DNA from: DATAPD01 sp036265385
GTDB taxonomy: Bacteria; Acidobacteriota; Terriglobia; Terriglobales; Acidobacteriaceae
DNA: 64,000 nt
Direction of reading: 5' to 3'
Assembly (NCBI GenBank): GCA_036265385.1
Contig: DATAPD010000025.1
Span: forward strand, 124,001-188,000
Made by a program: the position numbers and the translations under genes. The notes below the pieces were generated by a model that was not told where the DNA came from, made no database searches, and saw only the letters and a program-made list of their open reading frames with translations. Positions 23,655 to 31,556 of the stretch are shown here, piece after piece. Position 1 is the first letter of the stretch, and the number at the start of each line of letters is the position of its first letter.

Positions 23655-25629
23655 TCCCAGGGTCCTACTGCGGCTTATCGCGACTCTATGCGTAATAGTG
23701 TGGCCGTCGATCGGTATGGCCGGCGATGCTCCGCAATGGATGCACGCACTGGTGAACGCTCCTTTGCCTGCCTATGACCAAAAAACCGATGCGGTTCAGC
23801 TCTACTCCGAAACCAACGTGACGGTTGTGTCGGCAGACAAGATCAAAATTTTCGTGCGAGAAGCGTACAAGATTTTGCGGCCGGGCGGGCGAGAGTACGG
23901 AATTGCTTCCGTGTATCTGAACTCGAGCCGAAAAGTTACGAGCCTGCGGGGCTGGTGTATTCCGGCACAGGGTAAAGACTACGAGGTGAAAGACAAGGAA
24001 GCGTTAGAAGCTGCGCCTCCCATTGATGGTGGTGAATTGATTTCGGACGTGAAATATAAGTTGTTGAAGATTCCGGCGTCCGATCCGGGCAACATCGTGG
24101 GATACGAATACGAAGTTGAAGAACATCCCTTCGTTCTGCAGCACACTTGGTATTTCCAAGAATTGAGCCCCGTTCGAGAAAGTCACTATTCGTTGCAACT
24201 TCCCCCGGGTTGGGAATACAAAGCCACATTCCTTAATTTCGCGGACATCAGGCCGTCAGCGTCAGGCGCTGGCCAGGCGACTTGGACCGTGTCGAATGTG
24301 AAGGGACTGCGAAAAGAAGATGATATGCCGCCGATGAAGGGCCTAATTGGCCAAATGGTTGTGACTTTCCTTCCACCTGGCGGACAGAACGCAAACGTAT
24401 TCACAAATTGGGAGCAGATGGGGACGTGGTACAGGGGACTGACGAATGGCCGGTACGATTCGTCGGCTGACATAAAACAAAAAGTCGCCGCCCTGACAGC
24501 TTCGAAGTCATCCCAGCTCGGGAAAATGATGGCCATTGGTGAGTTCGTTCAGCGCGATATCCGGTATGTTGCGATCGAGCTCGGGATCGGGGGCTGGCAG
24601 CCACATCCAGCAGCAGAGATTTTTGCGCACAAGTACGGCGATTGCAAAGACAAGGCCACATTGATGATGGCTATGCTGCGTGAGATTGGCATCGATTCCT
24701 ACTACGTCAGTATCAATACTTCTCGAGGATCTGTAACACGTGAGACTCCCGCAAACCTCGGATTCAATCACGTCATTCTCGCGATGAAGGTGCCAAACGA
24801 GGCGCCGGACAGTTCTCTTTTCGCGACCATGGCACACCCCAAGCTCGGGAAGATTCTGTTTTTTGATCCGACAAACGAATGGACACCATTTGGTCAGATC
24901 GGCGGTTACTTGCAAGCTAACTATGGCTTGCTGGTAACCCCGGATGGCGGTCAGCTGCTTGAATTACCTAAACAGCCTGCGACGATGAACAGTATTAAAC
25001 GTGTCGCGAAGCTGACCATGGATGCAACGGGCAAACTTCAGGGTGATGTCGAAGAAACGCGGGTGGGCGATCGGGCCTGGAGCGCGCGCGGGAGATTGTT
25101 AACGACCACAAAAGATGTGGATCGGATAAAAACGATAGAAAATCTGTTGTCGAACTCGCTCTCGAACTTTCGAATCACAAAGGCATCGGTTATGAACCTC
25201 ACTAAGACCGAATTGCCTTTCGGGTTCAATTACACATTCGAGGTCGATAACTATGCGAAGACAGCGGGAGACCTCTTGCTGATGCGGCCCCGAGTTTTAG
25301 GCACAAAGTCCAGCGGAATTCTCGAAACCAAGGAAGCTCGACTATTTCCGATTGAGTTCGAAGGGCCTCTGCGCGATATCGACGAATTTGAAATCACGTT
25401 GCCTAGCGGCTATGAGGTCGAGGAATTACCCCCGCCAGTCGATGCCGAGTTTAGTTTTGCCAGCTACCACTCAAAGAGTGTTTCCAAAGGAAGTGTAGTT
25501 ACGTACAACCGCACGTTCGAAGTAAAAGAGCTCAGCGTGCCAGTGAGCAAAGCGGATGAGTTGAAGCAGTTCTATCGCATCATCGCGAGCGATGAAAGAA
25601 ACGCGGCGGTGATTCGACCGTCCAAGTAG
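23599..25629 (+). CDS. DUF3857/transglutaminase-like protein, active-site complete
   Basis: A 676-residue exported protein starting at ATG 23599 within the previous gene (GAGG seven bases upstream), with a signal segment LLRLIATLCVIVWPS and cleavage near MAGDA. DUF3857 occupies about 60-270; the transglutaminase core about 300-430 with C349 (YGDCKDK), H391 (FNHVIL) and D423 (FFDPTNE), a full Cys-His-Asp triad. Such enzymes act as peptidases or amide-transferring enzymes outside the cytoplasm. The tandem arrangement with an inactive paralogue suggests a heteromer. A terminator follows. Confidence 0.88.
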   Translation: MKNKLSYNRSVRRAAASINPRVLLRLIATLCVIVWPSIGMAGDAPQWMHALVNAPLPAYDQKTDAVQLYSETNVTVVSADKIKIFVREAYKILRPGGREYGIASVYLNSSRKVTSLRGWCIPAQGKDYEVKDKEALEAAPPIDGGELISDVKYKLLKIPASDPGNIVGYEYEVEEHPFVLQHTWYFQELSPVRESHYSLQLPPGWEYKATFLNFADIRPSASGAGQATWTVSNVKGLRKEDDMPPMKGLIGQMVVTFLPPGGQNANVFTNWEQMGTWYRGLTNGRYDSSADIKQKVAALTASKSSQLGKMMAIGEFVQRDIRYVAIELGIGGWQPHPAAEIFAHKYGDCKDKATLMMAMLREIGIDSYYVSINTSRGSVTRETPANLGFNHVILAMKVPNEAPDSSLFATMAHPKLGKILFFDPTNEWTPFGQIGGYLQANYGLLVTPDGGQLLELPKQPATMNSIKRVAKLTMDATGKLQGDVEETRVGDRAWSARGRLLTTTKDVDRIKTIENLLSNSLSNFRITKASVMNLTKTELPFGFNYTFEVDNYAKTAGDLLLMRPRVLGTKSSGILETKEARLFPIEFEGPLRDIDEFEITLPSGYEVEELPPPVDAEFSFASYHSKSVSKGSVVTYNRTFEVKELSVPVSKADELKQFYRIIASDERNAAVIRPSK

Positions 25630-25669
25630 TGCGCCAGCGGTTCGGCTGTCAATCGAAGAAACGAATCTG

Positions 25670-25698
25670 AGGGTTGGAATTCCAACCCTTTCTCTTTT
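25670..25698 (+). terminator. Rho-independent terminator
   Basis: Perfect palindrome AGGGTTGGAATTCCAACCCT followed by TTCTCTTTTT, 40 nt after the stop at 25629. Confidence 0.85.
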
Positions 25699-25766
25699 TC
25701 GGGCATTGGCTGAAGGCGGCAATCACATTCATACTTGCATCCGAAGGCAGATCGGAGGGACCTGAC

Positions 25767-26168
25767 ATGGAGATCAAGAGGGCGGGTTCGCAAGCGTCAA
25801 CGAAAGGGCCGGCGGAGTGGTTCACTGGAACAGTACGGATTGATCCGTTGTTTCAGGCGCCGGAGCCGGCCTTCGTTCAAGGAGCCAGCGTCACGTTCGA
25901 GCCGGGGGCACGGACAGCATGGCACACGCATCCGCTGGGTCAAACTCTGATCGTAACGGCGGGCTTTGGCTGGGCGCAGCGCGAAGGAGGGCCGGTGGAA
26001 GAGATCCGGCCAGGCGATGTGGTGTGGTTCGCTGCGGGCGAGAAACACTGGCACGGGGCGAGTCCGACTACTGCGATGACGCACATCGCCATCCAAGAAA
26101 AGAAAGACGGCAAGGTTGTTGAATGGATGGAGAAAGTCAGCGACGAGCAGTATCGGCCCGCGAAGTAG
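25767..26168 (+). CDS. Cupin resembling acidobacterial hydroxynitrile lyase
   Basis: ATG 25767 lies seven bases after GGAGGGA. The 133-residue single-barrel cupin carries the metal ligands H53, H55, Q59 and H94 and the base H106, the same pattern as the manganese cupin hydroxynitrile lyases known from Granulicella and Acidobacterium, and the sequence is strikingly alike (WFTGTVRIDPLFQAP, AWHTHPLGQTL, GDVVWF, EKHWHG). The in vivo reaction of that family is unclear; they cleave or form cyanohydrins in vitro. The next gene starts nine bases after its stop, so both are probably co-expressed. Confidence 0.85.
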   Translation: MEIKRAGSQASTKGPAEWFTGTVRIDPLFQAPEPAFVQGASVTFEPGARTAWHTHPLGQTLIVTAGFGWAQREGGPVEEIRPGDVVWFAAGEKHWHGASPTTAMTHIAIQEKKDGKVVEWMEKVSDEQYRPAK

Positions 26169-26177
26169 GAGGACTGC

Positions 26178-26546
26178 ATGGACGAGAAGCCGGGATTTGG
26201 TGATGCTCTGAAGGAGCAGCTGGGGCGAGATAGCGAAATTACGATTCGTGTGACGGGCCGGAAGTCAGGACGCAGCATCTCGAACCCGGTGTGGTTTGTC
26301 TGGGAGGAAGGCAGGTTATACCTGCTGCCTGTGAAGGGATCCGGAACGCAGTGGTACAAGAATGTGCTGGAAGATCCTGCAATGCAGATTGGTGCACGGG
26401 GAGCAGAGGCATCAGTTACGGCAGTAGCTATCCGTGATCCTGAAAAGGTGTCGGCGGTTGTCGCAAAGTTTCGCAAGAAGTATGGAGCTGAAGATGTGAA
26501 GAAGTATTATTCGAATTTCGATGTTGCAATCGTTATCGCTTTATAA
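26178..26546 (+). CDS. Deazaflavin/nitroreductase-family (DDN-like) protein
   Basis: A 122-residue split-barrel protein with TGRKSGRSISNPVWFVWEEG (about 26-45) and GTQWYKNVLEDP, the substrate/cofactor loop of DDN-type F420-dependent reductases. It would bind a deazaflavin or flavin and reduce or oxidise a small molecule in the cytoplasm. It follows the HNL-like cupin with a 9-nt gap and a GGAGG-type ribosome site, probably as an operon. Whether this bacterium makes F420 cannot be judged here. Confidence 0.7.
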   Translation: MDEKPGFGDALKEQLGRDSEITIRVTGRKSGRSISNPVWFVWEEGRLYLLPVKGSGTQWYKNVLEDPAMQIGARGAEASVTAVAIRDPEKVSAVVAKFRKKYGAEDVKKYYSNFDVAIVIAL

Positions 26547-26786
26547 AGATTGGGTTGTCAGTAAGAACGCGAGCATCCGGGATGACGCCAGGATGTGAAT
26601 TGCCGCTATCTAGACCGGGCTCAATGATTCGTCGCAAGAGTTCCACACTTCATCTACTCTTTGAGCCGATTGGGAAAGAGAGCTTTCGGATAATGCTGGT
26701 AGCCCGAATTGATGTAAAGCTCGCCTGAGCCGTATGCTTCAAGAGCAACAGCTTCGCTAAATCTCAACTGATACCAGGGGAAAACG
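26547..26786. other. Intergenic region with repeat fragment and a possible gene remnant
   Basis: At 26568-26592 lies 'aagaacgcgagcatccgggatgacgcc', close to 21238-21260. On the minus strand, 26655-26780 reads as a protein-like run ending ALFPNRLKE at a stop, with SGELYINSGYQHYP before it. It has no start codon before it reaches the exonuclease gene and may be the tail of a lost gene; confidence in that is low. Confidence 0.35.
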
Positions 26787-27554
26787 ATTATTCGGGTTGC
26801 AAGCTGGAACGTGAATTCGATCAGTGCGCGTCTTGCGCACGTGGTGAAGTGGCTGCAGAATCAGAAGCCAGACGTGCTTCTGCTGCAAGAACTGAAAGGC
26901 TTAATTTTTCCTTCCGAGACATTTCGCGAGCTAGGGTACGAAAGCGCCGCAGTAACGCAGAAGTCGTACAACGGTGTGGCAATTCTTTCGCGGCATCCCA
27001 TTGAAGTCGTCAAAGAGTCGTTGCAGGGGAGCGAAACGGATAGCCATGCGCGATTTCTTGAGGCGAGGATCCAAGGGATTCGGGTAGTGAATATCTATGC
27101 GCCAAATGGAAATCCGATCGGGAGCGAGCGGTTTATTTACAAACTCGATTGGATGGATCGCCTGCTTATCAAACTCGTGGAGTGGAAGACCGGAGAGCCG
27201 ACCCTGATCGGCGGCGATTTCAATGTCATCCCGGAAGATATTGACTGCCACAAGCCTTCCTCGTGGATGGGAGATGCGCTGTTTCAACCAGAACCGCGAA
27301 CACGGTATCGGGCGTGGCTTGAGCTTGGATACACCGATGCCTTTCGAAAGCTGCACCCTGGTGAGCCAGGACAGTTCACGTTCTGGGATTATTTCCGGAA
27401 TGCATTTCAGAACGGGCGCGGCATTCGCATCGATCATTTTCTGCTGAATCCAGCATCAGCCAAGAGGTTGCAGAGCTGCGTAATAGATCGCGAGCCGCGC
27501 GCATGGGAAAGACCTTCCGATCACGCGCCGATCATTGTCGAGTTGACTTCATAA
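26787..27554 (+). CDS. xth: Exodeoxyribonuclease III with an apparent ATT start
   Basis: A 255-residue ExoIII/AP-endonuclease-type protein that cleaves DNA at abasic sites. The family N-terminus IRVASWNVNS is present, with its metal-binding Asn, but it has no ATG, GTG or TTG; the only codon at ribosome distance (AGGGG, then six bases) is ATT at 26787, and a TGA lies six codons upstream. Starting at the GTG at 26811 would remove the strand with that Asn. Other motifs: LLLQELK (the metal-binding Glu), GGDFNVIPEDIDC and the closing SDHAPI (catalytic His). Either a rare ATT start or a recent start-codon mutation. Confidence 0.85.
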   Translation: MIRVASWNVNSISARLAHVVKWLQNQKPDVLLLQELKGLIFPSETFRELGYESAAVTQKSYNGVAILSRHPIEVVKESLQGSETDSHARFLEARIQGIRVVNIYAPNGNPIGSERFIYKLDWMDRLLIKLVEWKTGEPTLIGGDFNVIPEDIDCHKPSSWMGDALFQPEPRTRYRAWLELGYTDAFRKLHPGEPGQFTFWDYFRNAFQNGRGIRIDHFLLNPASAKRLQSCVIDREPRAWERPSDHAPIIVELTS

Positions 27555-27650
27555 AGACAGACGAGCCTCAGGGCCTCGGGCGAAGTTGACCAGCCCAAAA
27601 GCCGCGCCTATACTGCCGTTCCGCGCAGAATTGCCTTAGGAGCACACCCA

Positions 27651-28727
27651 ATGAAAAGATCGATCGCAATCCATGTCAGCGCCATTCTAGTTTCTTCCTT
27701 ACTAGCTTTTGCCGGAGGTCCGAACCTTCGTCAACCGAAACTCACACTTCAGAACAGTGGCACGTCGCAAGGGCTGATCGCGGTGAGTCCGGTCAATCCG
27801 CAGGTTGTTTGGGCATCAGGACGCGGCGGAACGTTTGTCGTGACAACGGATGGTGGCAAGCATTGGCGATCTGGCGTGGTGCCAGGAGCAGAGGCTCTGC
27901 AGTTTCGCGACGTACAGGGTTTCAGCGCGAAAGTGGCGTACCTGATGTCAATTGGGGACAACACGGGCGACTTCCGGATTTATAAAACGGTGGATGGCGG
28001 AGCGCATTGGACAATGCAGTTCCAGAACACCCAGGCCGGAGCCTTTTACGATTGCATGGCGTTCTGGACGCCGAAGCGGGGCATCGCGCATAGCGATTCA
28101 GTGAGCGGAGTATTTCCGGATATCCGAACGCGGAATGGTGAGACATGGAAGAGTATTAGCGCAAATATGCCGCCCGCGTTGGCAGGCGAATTTTCGTTTT
28201 CGTCGAGCGGTACTTGCATAGCGACCCAAGGCGGACAGAATGCGTGGATCACCACGGGTGGGGCGGATGTAGCACGCGTGTTGGCAACGCGAGATGGTGG
28301 TAATACGTGGAATGCGTTCGACACACCGCTTGTCAGTTCACCGAGCGCAGGCGGGTTCACCATCGCGTTTCGTAATCCGTGGCATGGGATTGTGGGCGGC
28401 GGCGACCTAGATCCGGCGGATCCAAACAATGCGAGAACGGCAGTCTCGGATGACGGGGGACGAACTTGGACGCTGACCAAGGCTCCGCCGGTGACCGGAG
28501 CCATCTTTGGCCTGAGCTACGTGGGGAAGGCGGAGGGGGAAGGCGAGGAAGGCGGACGGGCTGTTGTCATCACAGCCAACGATGGAGGCGCGGCCTGGAC
28601 GCCCGACGAGGGGCAGACCTGGTTCACCTTGCCGGGCATCAGCGGCTTCTGGGCGGTGGCGTTCGCGAGTCCAAAAGCTGGATGGCTGGTAGGAACGGAC
28701 GGAAGGATTGTGAAGGTTAGTTTTTAA
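27651..28727 (+). CDS. Exported BNR/Ycf48-like beta-propeller protein
   Basis: A 358-residue protein with a signal peptide (to about AFAGGP) and repeats of the Asp-box type (DGGKHWRSG, DGGAHWTMQ, DGGNTWNAF, DDGGRTWTLT, DEGQTWFTL), the marks of a sialidase-like or Ycf48-type propeller. A ribosome site (AGGAG, 8 bases) supports the ATG. It lacks a clear sialidase active-site arginine triad and is more likely a binding or assembly protein outside the cytoplasm. Confidence 0.8.
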   Translation: MKRSIAIHVSAILVSSLLAFAGGPNLRQPKLTLQNSGTSQGLIAVSPVNPQVVWASGRGGTFVVTTDGGKHWRSGVVPGAEALQFRDVQGFSAKVAYLMSIGDNTGDFRIYKTVDGGAHWTMQFQNTQAGAFYDCMAFWTPKRGIAHSDSVSGVFPDIRTRNGETWKSISANMPPALAGEFSFSSSGTCIATQGGQNAWITTGGADVARVLATRDGGNTWNAFDTPLVSSPSAGGFTIAFRNPWHGIVGGGDLDPADPNNARTAVSDDGGRTWTLTKAPPVTGAIFGLSYVGKAEGEGEEGGRAVVITANDGGAAWTPDEGQTWFTLPGISGFWAVAFASPKAGWLVGTDGRIVKVSF

Positions 28728-28894
28728 GGCTGTTAGGTCGAGATTGCAGGCTAGTTCTTACTACGTTTCCTGCAAGCAGCGCTATTCGAACGCCTGGCTG
28801 GCGGCTTCACAGATGAGGTCGCCACCTTGTTTCTGCGGCATTGACCATTCCTGTCGGTAAGCCTACCATGGGCGCATTTTAAACAGGGCTGCCC

Positions 28895-31297
28895 ATGATC
28901 GGCCAAACCGTCTCCCATTACCGAATCTTAGGTAAGCTTGGCGGTGGCGGCATGGGCGTGGTCTATGAGGCCGAAGACGTCAAGCTAGGGCGTCACGTCG
29001 CCCTGAAGTTCATCCCTGAAAACCTGGCCGGCGACAAGCGATCCCTCGACCGTTTCACGAGAGAAGCTCGAGCCGCATCGGTTCTCAATCACCCGAATAT
29101 CTGCACGATCCACGAAATCCAAGATAACGACGGGCATCCGTTCATCGTGATGGAGAAGCTGGAGGGCGAGAGCCTTAAGCAGCGCATCCGCGGAAAACCG
29201 GTTGATATCGAGCAACTGTTAGACATCGCGATCCAGGTCGCGGACGCACTTATTGCGTCGCATGCGAAGGGGATTATCCATCGAGACATCAAGCCCGCCA
29301 ACATTTTCCTGACGGCGGGAGGACAAGCGAAGATCCTGGACTTCGGTCTCGCGAAGCTGTCCCGCGATTCGATTCTGGGGACGGCAACTGACAGCGGAGT
29401 CGAAGATTCGCTGACGGCGGTGGGCGTAATTCCGGGAACCGCCGTATATATGTCTCCGGAGCAAGCCCGGAGTGAAGAACTCGACCAGCGCAGCGACATC
29501 TTTTCGTTCGGGGTCGTTCTCTACGAGATGGCGACCGGCAAGAAGCCGTTTACGGGGACGAATGTGATCACGACGCTGGAAGCGGTGATGAACAAGAAGC
29601 CGATTCCGCCAACCACGGTTAATCCGAACATGGCGACGGAGTTGGAGGGCATCATCGGAAAGGCGATGGAGAAGGACCGCGCGAAACGTTACCAGAAAGT
29701 AACGGAAATGAGGGCGGACCTTCAGCATCTGAAGAAGGAAACGGAATCGGGACTGGTAAAGACGGGTCCGAAAGCGTCGCTGCACGTAGTGACGCGGGCA
29801 TTTCAGACTTCCAGTTCGAAGCAGACTTATCTGCTGGTGGCGATGGCGGGATTGCTGATCGCGGTGCTGGCGGCTGTGGGTTCGTGGTGGTTTAAGCATC
29901 GCGTCGTGCGTGGCAAAGCGACGACGAGTTCGATTGCGGTGCTGCCGCTGCAGAATGTGGGGAACGATCCGAATAGTGATTATTTGCGTTTTGCCCTCTC
30001 GGATGAGATTGCCAATGCGCTGACACACGTGCGCAATCTTGAGATTCGGCCGTCGGCAATGACCCGGAAGTATGCGGGATCTGATGTGGATCCGGAGAAG
30101 GTGGGTCAGCAGCTGAAGGTGGCGACGGTCTTGACGGGCCATTATCTTCAGCAACAACGCTCGATGCGGGTCACGCTGGAGGCCATCGAAGTCAAAGAGA
30201 ATAAGGTGGTGTGGCAATCGACCGTCTCAGTACCCAGCGACAAGCTGATTACGCTGCAGGACGAGCTTACAAAGAAGGTGAGGCAAGAACTTCCTGTTGC
30301 GTTGGGCGCTGCCGGCGGATCGACTGACGCGAGCAGCACGCCAAATAATCCCGAAGCTTATGACTTGTTCCTGCGCAGCGTACCCGTAGCACACGATTCC
30401 CAACCTAATAAGGAAGGGATTGCGATGCTGGAACGCGCGGTTGGAATGGATCCGAAGTATGCGCCGGCGTGGGAAGCGCTAGGACGAAGATATTACTTCG
30501 ACGCGATCTATTCGGGCGGAGGTGAAGAAGGATACAAGCGTTCGAATGCTGCGTACGAGCGGGCGCTGTCACTCGAGCCGGAGCGGGTGTCGGCAGCCGG
30601 CTACCTAGCACAGAATCACGTTGAGCAGGGACTGCTGCAGCAGGCGTATTCCGAGGTGCGCGATCTGGTGCGCAGGCGTCCGGAAAACGCGGTGGCGCAT
30701 TTCTCTCTTTCTTATGTGCTGCGGTATACGGGTATGCTCGAACAAGCACAAAAAGAATGTGAGAAGGCGCTCGAGATTGATCCGGGGAATTACAATTTCA
30801 GGTCGTGTGCGTTTGCTTTCTTCGAAGACAATAAGAATGACAGGGCGATGGATTTCCTAAACTTGGATGCGGGTTCGGAATACGCAAATGGAGTTGCGAT
30901 TTCAGTTCTGCTGCGGGCGGGAAAAACACAAGAGGCGAGGGAATGGGTCAAGAAGATGTCGGACAATCCGACGTGGTTGAGAGACTTCGTCAGTGCATGC
31001 CTTTCTAATCAGCCTATGGCTGACACAAACCGGATGGCAACGAAGATCGAGTCCGACATGCTGAGCGAAAAGGATTCTGAGTTGAAGTATCACCAGGCTT
31101 CCCTGCTCGCCTATTGTGGGAAGAAGGACATTGCGCTGCGGTTCCTGGAAAAAGCTATTGCTGAAAATTATTGCGCCTATTCGGGGCTGCAGCAGGACCC
31201 TCTCTGGGAAAACGTGCGAACTGATTCGACTTTCAAAACGATTGTGGCGGCAGCCGGCGATTGCCAGAAGAAATTGAAATCCGGCGAGGCGCGATAA
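28895..31297 (+). CDS. Membrane Ser/Thr protein kinase with TolB-like and TPR domains
   Basis: An 800-residue protein. Kinase domain about 9-280: glycine loop GKLGGGGMG, K38 (VALKF), E57, HRDIKPAN (D131, N136) and DFG (D149), so it should be active. A transmembrane helix follows at about 311-333, then a FlgO/TolB-like domain (SIAVLPLQNVGND, about 345-470) and several TPR motifs to the end. The kinase half faces the cytoplasm and the sensor half the periplasm. The gene is isolated. Such kinases are numerous in Acidobacteria and targets are not predictable from sequence. Confidence 0.92.
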   Translation: MIGQTVSHYRILGKLGGGGMGVVYEAEDVKLGRHVALKFIPENLAGDKRSLDRFTREARAASVLNHPNICTIHEIQDNDGHPFIVMEKLEGESLKQRIRGKPVDIEQLLDIAIQVADALIASHAKGIIHRDIKPANIFLTAGGQAKILDFGLAKLSRDSILGTATDSGVEDSLTAVGVIPGTAVYMSPEQARSEELDQRSDIFSFGVVLYEMATGKKPFTGTNVITTLEAVMNKKPIPPTTVNPNMATELEGIIGKAMEKDRAKRYQKVTEMRADLQHLKKETESGLVKTGPKASLHVVTRAFQTSSSKQTYLLVAMAGLLIAVLAAVGSWWFKHRVVRGKATTSSIAVLPLQNVGNDPNSDYLRFALSDEIANALTHVRNLEIRPSAMTRKYAGSDVDPEKVGQQLKVATVLTGHYLQQQRSMRVTLEAIEVKENKVVWQSTVSVPSDKLITLQDELTKKVRQELPVALGAAGGSTDASSTPNNPEAYDLFLRSVPVAHDSQPNKEGIAMLERAVGMDPKYAPAWEALGRRYYFDAIYSGGGEEGYKRSNAAYERALSLEPERVSAAGYLAQNHVEQGLLQQAYSEVRDLVRRRPENAVAHFSLSYVLRYTGMLEQAQKECEKALEIDPGNYNFRSCAFAFFEDNKNDRAMDFLNLDAGSEYANGVAISVLLRAGKTQEAREWVKKMSDNPTWLRDFVSACLSNQPMADTNRMATKIESDMLSEKDSELKYHQASLLAYCGKKDIALRFLEKAIAENYCAYSGLQQDPLWENVRTDSTFKTIVAAAGDCQKKLKSGEAR

Positions 31298-31556
31298 GCT
31301 TCAGAGAAATTCATGCCCTGAGGATGATAAAAGCTGCGAAATCTGTCGGCTGGCACGCCATCGTTGCTCATCTGAGGCGAGAGCGGCTAACAAGATGGCA
31401 CAACGGAAGTCCAATGTAGAGCAATATCGTATGGCAGTTTATTATCGAGAGCGAGGCTCGATGACACGCTGTTTTTCAGCGCCCTGACAAAAATTGAAGG
31501 CTTCGACCGATAAAAATATCTTGCCGCCAACCTGCCAGAAAAGAAATCCGATCAAC

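Noticed and set aside
29219..30217. 332-codon minus-strand frame
   Set aside because: Shadow of the Ser/Thr kinase, Arg/His-rich.
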